Assembly: GCF_001522545.3 (NCBI RefSeq)
Contig: NC_031779.1
Coordinates: 3,458,763-3,522,762 of the forward strand
Direction: 5' to 3'
Length of the DNA: 64,000 nucleotides
From: Parus major
Taxonomy: Eukaryota > Chordata > Aves > Passeriformes > Paridae
Shown: positions 35,867 to 48,782 of the stretch, one piece after another
Layout of the letters: the number at the start of each line of letters is the position of its first letter
How positions within the stretch are numbered: the first letter of the stretch is position 1
The notes under the pieces: model-generated
Seen by the model: only the letters and a program-made list of their open reading frames with translations
What the model was told of the DNA's origin: nothing
Database searches by the model: none
Made by a program: the position numbers and the translations under genes

Positions 35867-35981
35867 ATTGGGATACTGCAACTTTAAGTAATGAATCACT
35901 CTTAGACACTGTGTCCAGATTTGTCCTTGCAGCTCTTCTGAAACATACAAGTTTACTTAGTCAAGCTTGTGGTGAGAGCAG
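35867..35981 (+). CDS. HERC1: HERC1 exon 20 (residues 1248-1285), ends at a GC donor
   Basis: The exon encodes DWDSATLSNESLLDTVSRFV to SQACGES plus two bases of Arg1286. The junction that keeps the family sequence ESRYQPGK is AG|GCAAGT, so the intron uses a GC dinucleotide. Apart from GC for GT, the donor is at consensus, as is usual for GC-AG introns. GT sites nearby (35972 and 35986) would both shift the frame. Confidence 0.93.
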
Positions 35982-36076
35982 GCAAGTAACTTAAAGCTGC
36001 TTTTAAAAACTCAGCTTGACTTTTTGAAAGGAAGTTGGTGTGATTTTTTTTCTGGCTTGGGTGTGATTTTCTGTAG
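35982..36076 (+). other. HERC1: HERC1 intron 20, GC-AG type (95 nt)
   Basis: The intron begins GCAAGT and ends TTCTGTAG. Only this split keeps the conserved ESR|YQPGK reading across exons 20 and 21. Confidence 0.88.
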
Positions 36077-36197
36077 GTACCAGCCTGGCAAGGCCTTGGC
36101 AGAAGTTTACCGCTGTGTGTATAAGGTTCGGAGTCGCTTGCTTGCCTGCAAGAACATGGAGCTTATTCAGACCAGGTCATCCTCCAAAGACAGATGG
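36077..36197 (+). CDS. HERC1: HERC1 exon 21 (residues 1286-1326)
   Basis: The exon completes Arg1286 and encodes YQPGKALAEVYRCVYKVRSR to SSKDRW (121 nt, phase 2-0). The preceding GC-AG intron is just 95 nt. Donor GTAAGG. Confidence 0.95.
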
Positions 36198-39100
36198 GTA
36201 AGGCTGCAATCTCCTTGCAGTTCTTCTGGCTTTACTGACTATTAAGAAAATATTACATAATTGCCAAGTTTTTGGTTTTTTTTCTATCCTTTTGAAAAAC
36301 CTTCATGAGTTTCCAAATGAAAATGGGTAGGGGATAATTTGGAATCTATTAGTCTGGAGTATGTGATATTAAATCAATTAAAGCAAATGATTGGTTGGCA
36401 TCATTCAGCCCAAGCCCAGCCTCAAGCCTGGTTTTTCCTCTTCCCATCTCTAGAATGCTGGGCCATAGAAACCCTACAGCTTAGCTGTGTTGAGCAGGCC
36501 ACAGCTTTGTCTGGTTGCCATTCCTGAATCCAGCTGCATTATCTGCGCCTCTGATCTGTGAACCTCTCTCTTCCCCTTCCTTGCCTACCCCTTCCTTCCT
36601 CCATGGTCATATTATCTTAGTCCTAGCATTGCTTTAGGGCAACTTGTCAGCCCTGTGTGAGTGTCTGATATGAGAGCACTGGGCCTGAAACTGGCAACTT
36701 CTGAAAAACTTTATTAAGCCAGATAATAAATTGTGAATTACAGGGTTGGGGCCTGTTTGGCAATACAAAGGAGTCCTTAAAGCAGGTTTCTCTGATAGGA
36801 TATTTAATTGTGGTTTGCAATCTACAAGCAAGATATTTTTAATGAACAAAATTCTCATATAACATCAGGATTAGGAGGCTTTCTAGCTGTATTGTAAAGC
36901 ACTAATGGTGCTCTTTAAAATAATGTAGGTATGTCTCCTACTGGTCATAACTATTACGGGGATGTGTGTTTTGCCCTCTTCCTTTCTCAGGGTAGGGGTC
37001 TCACAAAGCTGCAAGAGACTCAGCACTTCTGAAAGCATTGGGTGTGCATGCAGTATGTTCTGTTACTCCCAGAAGTCCTCAAACTTAGAGATGCAATACT
37101 TTTATATATATGCAGTAAATTTGTTGCTTCAGATTTAATCCCACTGAGAAAAAGCACCTGGTTTGCTTTTGCACAGTATACCCAGGCTTATGGTTTCTAA
37201 AGGCTTTGGTGCTGAAGTGTCAAAGTTTGACTGTAGTGTCCAAGTAAGCATTACATGGAGACATTTTTCTGCAGATAATCTGAGTCATGGTTACAAAAGG
37301 AGAATTTAATTTTCCAACTTAAATACTTAAAATACTGAATGTAAACTATTTTCTTTATTGTTTATTTCACACAGTATCAAAGGTATTTTTTTGGAAATAA
37401 GAGGAAGAATACTCTTATTCAATACCACTGTCCTTGTACATATATCTTTCATTTTGGTTAGAATTAATTTCACTTCATATGTGTATTATTTTTAATCAAG
37501 ATTCTAGATAACCAAGAATCTGCTGATGTTGATACTCAAGACCATTCTTTTACTCGTACAATTGATGAAGAAGCAGAAATGGAGGAGCAGGCAGAACGTG
37601 ACAGGGAGGAAGGACACCCAGAACAAGAAGATGAAGAGGAGGAAAGAGAACATGAAGTTATGACAGCTGGTAGTAAGTACTGGTTATGTGTGTCAATAAT
37701 TCCATGCCCTTTGGAAGGACAATGTCTTTTTCACTCTGAGGGAAAACTGGAAAATTATTTAAAAGATTAGGAAAGACCTGTCTGCATAAACATTTTGAGA
37801 GGTTTATTTTTATACAGTGATGTAGTTGTTTTATATTTCAGGGAAGTTTTTTAGATACAAAGGAATGTGAATACTTAAGTGAGTTCACTGCAATTCAGGG
37901 CATCTGACATATACCAGCACTTCTACATGCACTTCTACAAGACTACTTGGTTTCATCTTGTTTTCTCTAAAGTTCTTGTCATTAGATCTCTGAGTTTTCA
38001 TCAGTATTTAGATACAGAATTTTGGCTGTGTTTGTGTTATTATTTTATGTGGTAAGCTTTGAAGGGAATGCTATTCTGAAGTTTGGAAACAAAACTGTTG
38101 ATAATAGTGGACTGTGTTGGACTTAATTTCTGTCTTTGAATATCTCTACTCTTAAAAAAGTGGAAGTTTTAGTCAGTTTGGTATTTTTAACACTATTTGC
38201 CATATTTTCTCCTGGGCTTTATAAACATTTTGTTTAATTCTTCAGAAGATAGCTTGAAAAAGGTGAATTTCAAAAAGTGTTCTTACACTGATTTGGGCTT
38301 GTAGTCCACCTTGATGGGGTAGTTAATCCTTAATTTTTGCCGTTTCAGTAGAGCAACAGTCCCACAAGGTTGGATTTTTCTCTGTTGTGAACTGAGTGTT
38401 CTCCAAGAGAGCATTTGTGTTACAATGCCTTGGAACATTTCTGTACAATGCATGTAGCTTTAAAATCGAAATTGGCTGACTTGAAATATTTTCCATAGCG
38501 GCACAATTTTCTTTTTCTTTTCCAAATATTGTTCCTCTGGATACTGTTAAAATGTTTTTTCCAGTTTCTGCTGTCATCTCTTATTTTGTTGACAGTTTCC
38601 TATTAGGACTCCTGCATTTCTCTTTGGGGCCTTATTGATCAAAATGTATGTTACACCTTTAGTTTTGTAGGATGCATTGTTCCATGGACAGTGCAGTGGA
38701 GCTGAAGTGCACATTCAAAAGCTGATTTGTGGTTGTAGCAGATTTACACATCACCTGCTCAGTGCATGCAGTATGTTTGGCTGCTTGATTTGCAATTATT
38801 TTGGGCAAATGCTCAGAGCTCTCAAATTCCACTGGACTTCTGGCTACAATAAAGTAAATATATCCAGAAATGTCCAGACAGACAATAGTGTTACATGTCC
38901 AGATAAATAGGAAGATGCTGACTCTCTCACTTGTGTGCCTAAGGGATGCTGAAGCTGACTTGTGGAGTTGTATTCATTTCAGTGAAGGAAGTATTTAGTT
39001 TTACCTTTGCCTTTCCAAAGGGTGCCTGAATCTTTAAAATTAAAATTATTAAATCAAGAGAACTTTAGTTCATTTGACATAGATGAAGAGATCTCTCACA

Positions 39101-39603
39101 CATACTCTTTGGAAGAAGCTGACCCTTTAGACTACAGCAGAATTAAGTAGGCTAAGAATTTTGATCTTCATTGTACTGCCCAAAGCTAATAAAAGCCTGA
39201 AACTGTTCCAGTATTGAATTGGAGATGTTCTGGTGTGTGCAATACAGATTTACAGAAGCATTATTTTACATACATCTGTTAAAAGGCAAACGTGAAATAA
39301 TCTTTTTCTCTTTGATGCTATTCAAACAGGAATTGGGTTGCAGTAAGACACTAAAAGAGTTTTGGTGTTCTGTCAAAGTGCATTGTCCTTCATTTTCAAA
39401 GTAATGTTGTGTAAATGCTTCATTTAACTTGTTTGCATGACTTCCTTTATGGCATTGTATTATTATTGTATTCTTTTGCTGTTAGAAAAATATTAGTTGT
39501 TCTTTATAGTGGGGCAGTTTTTGGCCCAAGATGTAGATGAATATTTTATTCTCTGTAGCTTTGTCTAGAAGTTAAGACTTTCTTTTTGTGTTGCATGTTA
39601 CAG
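36198..39603 (+). other. HERC1: HERC1 introns 21 and 22 (1.3 and 1.9 kb) around exon 22
   Basis: Apart from exon 22 (37501-37672) nothing coding is recognised. Intron 22 ends in TTGCATGTTACAG. The open frame at 37579-37770 is exon 22 plus intron read-through. Confidence 0.7.
37501..37672 (+). CDS. HERC1: HERC1 exon 22 (residues 1327-1383), acidic
   Basis: The exon starts ILDNQESADVD and carries a long acidic, Glu-rich segment (about residues 1346-1378) that is probably disordered. It ends VMTAG plus one base, with donor GTAAGT at 37673. A second GT three bases upstream (37670) would replace Gly-Lys by Glu in frame. Confidence 0.93.
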
Positions 39604-39910
39604 AAATCTTTCAATGTTTCCTATCAGCCCGTGAAGTAGCTCGCAGTCGGGATCGAGATAGGATGAGCACGGGGCCAGGGACTAGACTTGATGATCCACC
39701 TGCTCAGTCCCAGCAGGAGCGAAGGATCAGCACTGATCTGACAGAAGGGCAGGATGTGTACACTGCTGCCTGCAACTCTGTGATCCACAGATGTGCCTTG
39801 CTGATCTTGGGCGTGAGCCCTGTCATTGAGGAGCTGCAGAAGCGTAGGGAGGATGGGCAGCACCAGCAGCCTCCCTCTGCTGCTCCCGAGGGCATCGGCC
39901 TCATGACCAG
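39604..39910 (+). CDS. HERC1: HERC1 exon 23 (residues 1384-1485)
   Basis: The exon encodes KIFQCFLSAREVARSRDRDR, then a variable linker (about 1404-1425) and a conserved helix (TDLTEGQDVYTAACNSVIHR). It ends GLMT plus two bases. It is 307 nt, phase 1-2, donor GTGGGC. Confidence 0.94.
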
Positions 39911-40980
39911 GTGGGCTTTGCTGATTCTACACCATGGTGAACTCTTCTCTGTTCCCTAGAGAACTGATTAAACAACCCCAGTTTTCCTCTCATGGTTATT
40001 GCAGTTTTTTTAGAAGGAAATTTCTGCTGATAGCAGTGTTATGCTTCCATTGAAAATAGTGATTTTTCTAAATTTTCCTTGGCCATGCTAACTAAACCTG
40101 AAGAGTTTTATTCTGTGTGGACCCTATTTAAGTTTCAAAGTAGGGCTTAGTGGTAAATAGTTCAGATCATCACATGTACAGACAGCATGAGACACTTGGA
40201 AAAGTTGTTTATTTTTTCTTTAAGTTGTGTGTGTTTGGATTTTTTTACCCTGTTTGTGGTTTTTTGACCCATACCAATGTCCTATATAGTGGTGTTAAAA
40301 AAACCAAACCTATATGTTTAAAACAAAATATTCAAAGCCTATTATGACAGAAGTGTTCGTGGTTGATTTTTATAAATATTTCTGTCACAGGCATGGGTAA
40401 GACTTTTTGTTTTTAGGTGTCCTGTTTCAATATTTTAAATTAAGATATTGATGGGAAAGATATTAAGATGTTGGAGAGAAAAATTTTATATATTCAGTCC
40501 TCTTTTATTCTTTTTGCCTCTTTTTGGAAATCCAGTCCCTAAAGCGGGGGTGGCTGCCTCTGTCATTGTCAAAGTGGCTTTCATCTCCAGCATATCAACT
40601 TTAGGATACATTTTATGGGTGGGTTTTTAACAAGTTCAGTGCTGATTTTCACCCACTTACTTTGTCTCTGTTTCTTGCCCTCTCAGCTCAGAGTGTTTCT
40701 TTTTACTCTGTGTAATACTTACAAGGCTCTAGAGCAATCACTTATTCGAGGTTGACATTTGTTTAGTTGACCAGTAAGGCTGTTAAGAAGTAACAAAGTT
40801 TACTAATACCCTTTATAAGCATAATTGAAGCCATCAGACCATTCTTTTCCTCTTCAATGTAGTCTTGTGGTGTTCTGTGATAGTCTCCTCCCAAACAAAA
40901 CTGTGATGCCTGCTATATTTGTCTATCAACTCTTACTTTTGTGTAATATCAGTGGTTTTTTTTGTGTGCACCTGAAGCAG
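39911..40980 (+). other. HERC1: HERC1 intron 23 (1.1 kb)
   Basis: AT-rich intron with no recognised element. It ends in a T-rich tract and GAAGCAG. Confidence 0.7.
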
Positions 40981-41101
40981 GAGTGAAAGTCTTACAGCAG
41001 AAAGTCGCTCAATCCATGCAAGCTCAAGCTACAGACTGATGAAGTCAAGAAGTGAATCTGATTTGTCTCAGCCAGAATCAGATGAGGAAGGTTATTCACT
41101 G
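40981..41101 (+). CDS. HERC1: HERC1 exon 24 (residues 1486-1526)
   Basis: The exon encodes RSESLTAESRSIHASSSYRL to EEGYSL, a Ser-rich linker with many possible phosphorylation sites. 121 nt, phase 2-0, acceptor AAGCAG, donor GTATGT. Confidence 0.93.
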
Positions 41102-41365
41102 GTATGTAAACCAGCATGATGTATTTAAGGATTGTCAATGCAATGTTTAGATGGGAAGTACATCTGAAACATTTGTTTAGCGCTGTGTTTTGATACATTA
41201 ATTCATCATTGTTAAGAGAAGGCACTAATGGTAAAAAAAACGTTGAAATAATTGTAGCTCTGTTAATTGTTTCACTTTTATGGGTGAGGGATGAAATGTA
41301 AATACTGACATGCACCACGTATGATCAACTGAGGAAATGAGGCTTTTATTAATATTTTAATCTAG

Positions 41366-41417
41366 AGTGGAAGACGAAATGTTGATTTGGATTTGGCAGC
41401 ATCACACAGGAAGAGGG
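41366..41417 (+). CDS. HERC1: HERC1 exon 25 (residues 1527-1543), small exon
   Basis: This 52-nt exon encodes SGRRNVDLDLAASHRKR plus one base. It is the shortest internal coding exon in the window. It is followed by the longest coding-region intron (5.8 kb), so it depends on exon definition by its TCTAG acceptor and GTAAGT donor. Confidence 0.92.
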
Positions 41418-44400
41418 GTAAGTTCTTTTGTTTACCTAGTGAATACTAACCTGCTAAATGTTAATTTCCTAAGTTAAACTGTGTTTGCCATTGCATACAG
41501 TTTACAGTTACATAACAGGTGTTAAATCTGAGCATTTAAAAATAGCATTTAAAATAACTGCTACCTGCTCTCTGTTGTGTGAAGTTCTGTTGCTTTGTGC
41601 CTTGGTTATAGTATTTCCTTGGTTATAACTCTTCATTCTCGTTTCTAGAATTGTAATGCTCCTTTGAAACAAGTGAGGTTTTCTGTTAAGTGAATCAGAA
41701 ACATGCATTCTGTTTTCACTCATGTGACTTCAGGAATAAATAATTGTGAAAGAAGTTTATGTGGAACATTCTGTTCTTGTGCTAACAATGAATTTTTACC
41801 ATAAAATGTGCTTGAATTTGGAGAACTTGCATTCAGAAGACACTGCTTTACTTTGCATCCAACACCAGCACACCTATAGAACCAAGCAACCACATTTTCT
41901 GTTGTTCTTTGTTACTGATTCATACTGGGGAATCTTAGTGAGCTCCTTGATAGAAGTCCCACTTCCATCTGGATGGTGCAGAATCTGTCTGAGAATCATG
42001 ACTCAGGTCTTCTGTATCTGTAAAAAACATGTGACTATGCAAACAGGAATTAGGCTGAGTTATGATATGTGTCAGTAACAGAAGCCTTGATACTGTTGGG
42101 CAAGGTAAGAGTTCTGGTTTAAAAGGCTTCATCACTGAGCAGCGTACTCAGAGGTTTCATGCCTTTTAAAGTCTTTTGGAAATGGACAGGTTACTGTCAG
42201 TGGCAGCACCCATTAGATTTCAATATTTAAGTAATGTGGGAAGAGATGCCTTGACCATGCATAATCAATTGAAACAGCTGAACAAATAAAAAAATGCACT
42301 AGAGCTGCTTTTACTGTGACAGCAGCTGTATCATGGCATTCTCAGGATTAGAAGATCCATCAGAAGGCCTCTGTCAACCCCTGATCTGCAGGTCAATTTT
42401 GAAGTCAGCATTTTTAGCTTTGCCATTACTCTGACATTGAACTCTGTACTTGATATCCTCTGTGTCCTAAAAATAACCTTGGAAATGATCTTGGATTATG
42501 TCTCAGATACAATATGTCTCATGGATCATGGTTCCTGGGCTGTTGCTTAGGCCATGAGCCTCAGGAAGTGAGACATAGTGTGACAGTAGACTTCATCAGA
42601 ACTTGAATTATAGCAAGAAGATCCTCTACCAGGTCTGAACACTGAGGAGAAACAGATAAATACAGTGAAGTCTGTCCAGAACCTTAAAAGAAGCTCAAAT
42701 TGCTCATTTGCAAACATGTCACAAACATGTCATGTACAGGTGCCTCTGTTTCGGTACTGGAAGACTTCCTTGGGAGTTAGCACACAGTAATGCAAGCTTG
42801 TCTGCTTATGTTGGGTGATATATATGCCAGTTTTGGTTCATAACCAATGCCAGAGTCAGAGAATGCAGGGTGCACCTGCAGGCAAACATTCCTCATAGGT
42901 CTGTCAAGGTCAAGAAAAGATCTACAGATATTTGTGTGATAAATGGATGGGCTGTTCAGTGCTTTTTATGGTCTTGTGTCTCTTGTGACATGTCTGTTTT
43001 GTGAATCCTAGTTATCTCCTAGAACTGAAGCGTGTCCCAGTGTTTGGTGAGGGTGTAACTTGTAGCTTTTTTACATTGTCCACCCCTTGTCACGTGGCTG
43101 GCACAGTGAAGTGCCAGCTAGGCATGTTTGGTGAATCCCCTCCAGTTTTATCTTTATTTTTGTGGTGTGCTGTGATGAATAAAGGAGATAATACTATGAG
43201 TTCCTATGGTCTTGCAGATGAGTATGGAAGGAAAAGCATTCTCTTTTAACTTAATTAACATCTTAGCCACTCAGTCCAATTTTCATTCTAATTGCCTTCT
43301 TAATTTATTCTGTCTATTCAGAAAGAGAACTGGGTTATTCCTATTTCAATCTGAGATCTTTTCAGTATCTTGTTCCTTGCTATTATTCAGTTATTTCTGT
43401 ATCAGTAAACTTTTCCTTCCATCCCTACAGAAAAAGTCTTTTTGAGCAATTTTGCAGTAAGGGATGATGAGCAGCACATTTTTCTTTTCCCCTTGTATCT
43501 AAGCCCTTTGTTTTTTCTGTTGCTTGTTTTGAAGATCCAGAGAGTGTGCCTGCAGATGTTGTAAATGTTGTGTACAGTGTCTGTTGGGTGCTGTACACCA
43601 CGTCAGGTACACAGCAGTAAGGAAAGCTCAGGCCACAGGGTAGAGAGAAGTGAGAGTCCTCCACTTGTGGGTTTTCATCACCTGCCACTTAACTCAGTGA
43701 ATTTCAGTGTACTTGTGTGTACTGCTGTGCCTTACTGACACAGTTGGGCTACTCCAAAAAAAAGTAGCAACTTAAATTGAAATGGAATTAAAATATTTAT
43801 GAATTCTGCCTTTTAAAATTGACAAATTGTGCTTAAGGAAGGGACTTGAACATACAAGAATACACACATGAATGCCTACAGCTGTGCTACAGGGGATTAT
43901 TTCTTTTTCCCTTGAAAGTGGAGAATTTAAAAAGACTGTTGTCTTAGGCTGTATTCATGCCAAACAAGAGTAAATTTCCACATACCTTGCTCCTTGGTTT
44001 TTTGTATTGATTGAGATGAGACTGATTGTTTAAGTCAGAATAATACGAGGAAGAGATTTTATGTTACCTGCTGTTTCAAATGTCTGCTTTTGTCTTCTGA
44101 TTCTTGTGTGGTATAGTGTATTTACTCCTTTTTGGCCAGTTGAGCCCCAGAGAAAAGAAGAGCTTCAAGCAAGTAACTTACGGCATGTTTATTTTCTTGT
44201 CTCTATAGCTTCCCTACATATTTTTTGTTTTATAAGGAGTGTATTGCAGCTGTGCCACATTCATTTAGAAAACTCATTATTACAAGCTGGCTTATAAGGA
44301 CAAGTAAATTTTCTTTACTGTAAGCTTCAGGTTTATTCGTCTGTGCAGCTCTGTTCATGTGATTGTAGAGGCTTCTGGAAGTGCTGTGCTGCAATCAATT

Positions 44401-47247
44401 CTGTGTGATTGATGTTACACAGAATCAAGCTGAGCTCCAATGTAGTCACACATTTGATTCTTCTGCTGATACATAATATTGTCAAGAGGGAAGAAATTAC
44501 TTTTAGATCTCTGTGCCCTAATGGTTAAACACTTACAATTCTGATTTATGCTCTTTTGATTTCTGACATACTTGTGTTTAAACCCTCTCCTTTCAGTTAT
44601 AACTTCTATTCTTTTATGTTTAATCTGTAACTCATAATCACTGCACTTTCCTCCAAATTAGAAACAATTTTACATTGGTCTTACATTTAAACATTCTTGC
44701 ATTTTGTACAGTTACCTAAGACCTCATAGTTTCTTCACATATGAAATAATATTATTTAAATAATATTTATTAATATGTGGTTGGGTTTCCTCTAAGGTTT
44801 GTTGCCTATCAGAACTAAATTTTCTTCTGATGTTCTGTAAACCCATGAAAGGTTTCCTTCAGCTTATGATTTAAGCCATTGGAATTGTTTTTTGTTTCTA
44901 TCCAAATACTTTGATTCTGTGGTGTGGCATAGTGTAGTGTGGGGCAGGTGGAGGGGAGGAAGCTGAAGTCACTGTGGGCTGTTTTGAGCTCCCCTGCTGT
45001 ACAAAGGCTGGAGGGCTTTTGGAAAGAGCTGTTGCTGTGTAGGCAACGTTTGTGGACTTGGAAATGGTTTAGCTGTGCTTCCTGTGGGTAATCTGAGGCT
45101 TCATTTATCCTCTCCCCTGGGCTCTGTTCACCGTGCACTTGCCAGGAAACCACATCTACATGAAACAGAGTATTTTAGCACCTATTTGGTCTGTTCTGTC
45201 TTATTTATCTTATGTTTCTCACCAACCACTTCCCCATGGAACTTAGATTTTAAAGGAAGGCTTTAAATCAATTCTAAGAATTGATGTTAAAATTAGAGTA
45301 AGGTCATCTGTCTTTTTTTTAAATATTATTGCCAGGTATAAACTGTAAAATTGAGTAACAGAATTTCTTTCATTTTTTTCATAGTAGACGTGATAAAATA
45401 GGTTGTTCTCTGTACACCATGTAGTCTTACTGTGTTACATAAAGTAGCAGAGATTAGGAAATTAGATAGCACTTTGAAAAGAAGTGTTTGAGCATGATCT
45501 TTGCATTATCCAAAATAAACTTGAGTCTGTATGATCGATGTGATGGTTCTTTCTGAAGCCATAGCAGTCTGCTTAGTAGCAGCTGTTAAGAATACTATGG
45601 AAATGCACATTAACACTATTTGCTGAAAACAAAATGGGATGTGAACAGGTTTTCATAAATCATAGCCCTGAAAATTAAATTTTTGGCAACTAAGTGAAGG
45701 TAACCTGGTTGACAAAAGAGAAGAAAAACTTCACAGCATTTTGAATTTGTAAATTGCATGAAGGTGCTAATTGTGACCTGTATGTCCTGACTCAGTGGCA
45801 GAATAACAGCATTTTGCCTTTACTTCAGGAAAAAAGTTATGTAGGTTGCTAGGAAAGTTTTAGTCCAAGTTCAAAACCTCTGTGTCTGTCTTTGCTTGTT
45901 CCTGTGAGCAGCTGATATTGGTAGGCAGTGTTTAAAGGAGACCATGAGATTTGGGTCTGGCTGTTACCATTGGAACTCAGCCTTACTGATGAAAGCAAGC
46001 TTTGGACAAATGAATTCCTATGAATTTGTGTGACTTCCCTGAAAATGGCTATGTTTAATAGTGTTTGAAGCTGATACCCTGCAGAAAGATGTTTAAAACT
46101 GAAGTTTCAAACACATTCTTCACTCATACAGATTTGTATGATTACTGTGAGCAGGTTGTGATTCTCCAAATTATAACTTACTGTACACAAGGTAAATAAA
46201 TATTTAAACATTTTTTGTACATTTTGTGAATAATCCAAACTAAAATTTCAAAGTTAGTTTAAATACAGCTTAGTTTAGTTTAATACAGTTTCTACTGAGG
46301 TCTCCAGACACTGTCTATCTATACAGATGGGAAGTTCTTCTGAGCAGGGTGTGCCGTTTTGCAGTACTTTGCATGCCTCCAAGTGGGCAAACAGCACTTA
46401 TAAAAGGAGGAAAATACTGACTGATGCCAGTCAATTAACTGCTGATGAAGTTATGACTTGAGTGGCATGGCATTCATTTGTGCTAGGGAGAGAGTTCTAG
46501 CAAAACTCTCTTAGAAATGAGACCAAACTTATTTATGGTGATGAATTCCAGTGCTGCAGACTGATGCTCATTTGAAGAAGTCCATTTATTAGTGGCAGTA
46601 AAGTTTCAGGTAATGGAATGCTGATGATAGGAAGTCCTTGAAAATAAACTTGTGAAACTGCCAGATGAAAGAAATCTAACACTTACTCTAGATAGTGCTT
46701 AATATACATGTATTTGTCTTAAGTCAAAGTAAATGTTCTCTGTTAGTCTAAAGAATTTCTGTTCTCTTTTGTAGTCATGAATTCTGTAAATACTTAATTC
46801 AGAATAACATTGTGGTTTTCCAAAACTATGAAATACAGTGATTAAAACCAAAACCACTCTTGCTTAATGTTTAAACACTGAAGTAAATATCCAGGTGCCT
46901 AAGTTGTGTTGGTAGAAATTTTTTTCTTTACTCTTTTGTCATTTAGCTGCAAAGCATTTTTTATTCAGTGTTCTAGCTTTAAGCTGAGCAGTTTGAGTGG
47001 CTTCTTTTTGTTTTTTCACATGGCAGCTTTTTGCAATAGTGCTTAACATTTAAGAGAAATACAGCCTTTTCTTTAAGGAAATTGCTGTAAATCTAAATCA
47101 AGTGTTTTGCTCTAAGTTGCTTAATGCATGGTATAATTAACATGAATATTCATTTTCCACCTGTGTCAGTAGCAGCAGTTCAGTCTTTACCTACTGCCAA
47201 AATTACCTGTATCAGAGTTGATGAAACTTCCTTTTGTGTATCTTTAG
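41418..47247 (+). other. HERC1: HERC1 intron 25 (5.8 kb)
   Basis: This is AT-rich intronic sequence starting GTAAGT and ending TATCTTTAG. Several 60-110-codon open frames occur on both strands, but none has a domain, acceptor/donor pairing or family match. I see no clear transposable element by eye. Confidence 0.65.
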
Positions 47248-47519
47248 GAGCAATACACAGTCAAATGGAATCTCTGAGTGACTCGTGGGTTCGACTGAAA
47301 CACAGCAGAGATTGGTTATACACATCCTCCTACTCATTTGTTGAGTCTGATTTTGATCTCTCAAGATCCCTTGGAGTTCATACTTTGATAGAAAATGCTG
47401 TCAGTTTTGTAAGTGGAGATGTGGGAAATTCCCCAGGATTTAAGGAACCAGAGGAAAGTATGTCCACCAGTCCACAAGCATCAATAATTGCAATGGAGCA
47501 GCAGCAGTTGAGGGCTGAG
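47248..47519 (+). CDS. HERC1: HERC1 exon 26 (residues 1544-1634)
   Basis: The exon encodes GAIHSQMESLSDSWVRLKHS to EQQQLRAE (272 nt, phase 1-0). Compared with my memory of human there may be one extra Val near SYSFVESDFDL. Donor GTAAAT. Confidence 0.95.
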
Positions 47520-47826
47520 GTAAATTTTAGTTAAACAACTCTTCTTATTCTTCATACATTATTATAGGAATTTTTTTGAAAGTGTCCAAATTCTACCTGT
47601 TAAAGTAGTTTTTCCTTCTTTTCTGTTAAATATCTTAACTAGAACTGTGAATGTTATGTTAACTAACTCCAAAACAAAACTGAAAGTGTTCCCTATTAAA
47701 AAAACACCTGAAGGAGAAAATGGTGACCTCATTCATCCTTGCTTACAGTTCAGTATAATCCAGTTTCCATTTCTAGGGGTAGTGGCTTCTTACTTAATAT
47801 TGTATTTCGCTTGCATTTATTTTTAG

Positions 47827-48042
47827 CTTCGTCTGGAAGCACTTCATCAGATTTTGGTGCTTCTATCAGGAATGGAGGAAAAAGGCTGTGTGCCATTAAT
47901 GGGAAACCGCCAAATACCAGGATTTCAGTCTTCTTCACTGCTTACTTCTGTTAGACTCCAGTTTCTTGCTGGCTGCTTTGGTCTGGGCACTGTGGGACAT
48001 GCAGGGGCCAAAGGAGAGAGTGTAAGATTGCATCACTACCAG
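47827..48042 (+). CDS. HERC1: HERC1 exon 27 (residues 1635-1706)
   Basis: The exon encodes LRLEALHQILVLLSGMEEKG to RLHHYQ (216 nt, phase 0-0). Residues about 1655-1665 are a variable loop. Donor GTGTGT. Confidence 0.95.
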
Positions 48043-48131
48043 GTGTGTACTTCAGCAGTTTCTGCTGTTTCAATAACCCAGTGATAAAAATGTCTCAATT
48101 ATTATAATCTTTGTTTGTTTGTTTGGCCCAG

Positions 48132-48252
48132 GATGGTATCAGAGCAGCCAAGAGGAGCATTCAAATTGAAATTCAGATGGCTGTGCACAAAATTTACCAG
48201 CAGTTATCTGCTACGTTAGAAAGAGCTCTGCAAGCTAATAAGCATCACATAG
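48132..48252 (+). CDS. HERC1: HERC1 exon 28 (residues 1707-1746)
   Basis: The exon encodes DGIRAAKRSIQIEIQMAVHK to ANKHHI plus one base, strongly helical. The intron before it is 89 nt. Confidence 0.95.
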
Positions 48253-48782
48253 GTAAGTGAAAAGCAAATAGGCAAACCAGATGTTCTCTAATGTACAGTA
48301 GGACAGCTTGTATTTTTTCCAAGACAGACTTTGATTTTAGTGACCAGAATTCACTGAATTACCTATCTGACTTCTTTTCCTAAAAGAGAGAAATCTGCAT
48401 TTGTTGGTAGAACCCAGTGGACATTGTTACCTGGGTTGTTTTGGTGTTTCACCTTGAGAAATAATGTGAAACAGTTACAAAATTAAGTACTTCACCTCAG
48501 ATAGAAGATGCTGGTTTGAGATTTAGCCTCAGAACATTTATATCACAAACTAGATCTGTGTGCTGCTCTTTCTTGGGCAATTTTGATGCAGAGTTACATT
48601 GAGTTAAAGAAGAGTGCAGTGGTTCATCAGAAAGACTACCTCAAAGTGTCTGACAAGACTTACTTTTTCTTTGATAATTTAATTAATTAAATTATATTTT
48701 AAAAGTAATCTGCTGATCTTCTGTCTTAGAATTCTTACTCTGAACATCTTATTAATTAAAAGCAACTTTATTTTAATCTTAG

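Noticed and set aside
45983..46052. A possible intronic C/D box snoRNA in intron 25
   Set aside because: A CTGATGA-like and a CTGA word occur about 50 bases apart with four pairable flanking bases, but the first base of the C box is wrong, the stem is too short and no guide region is apparent.
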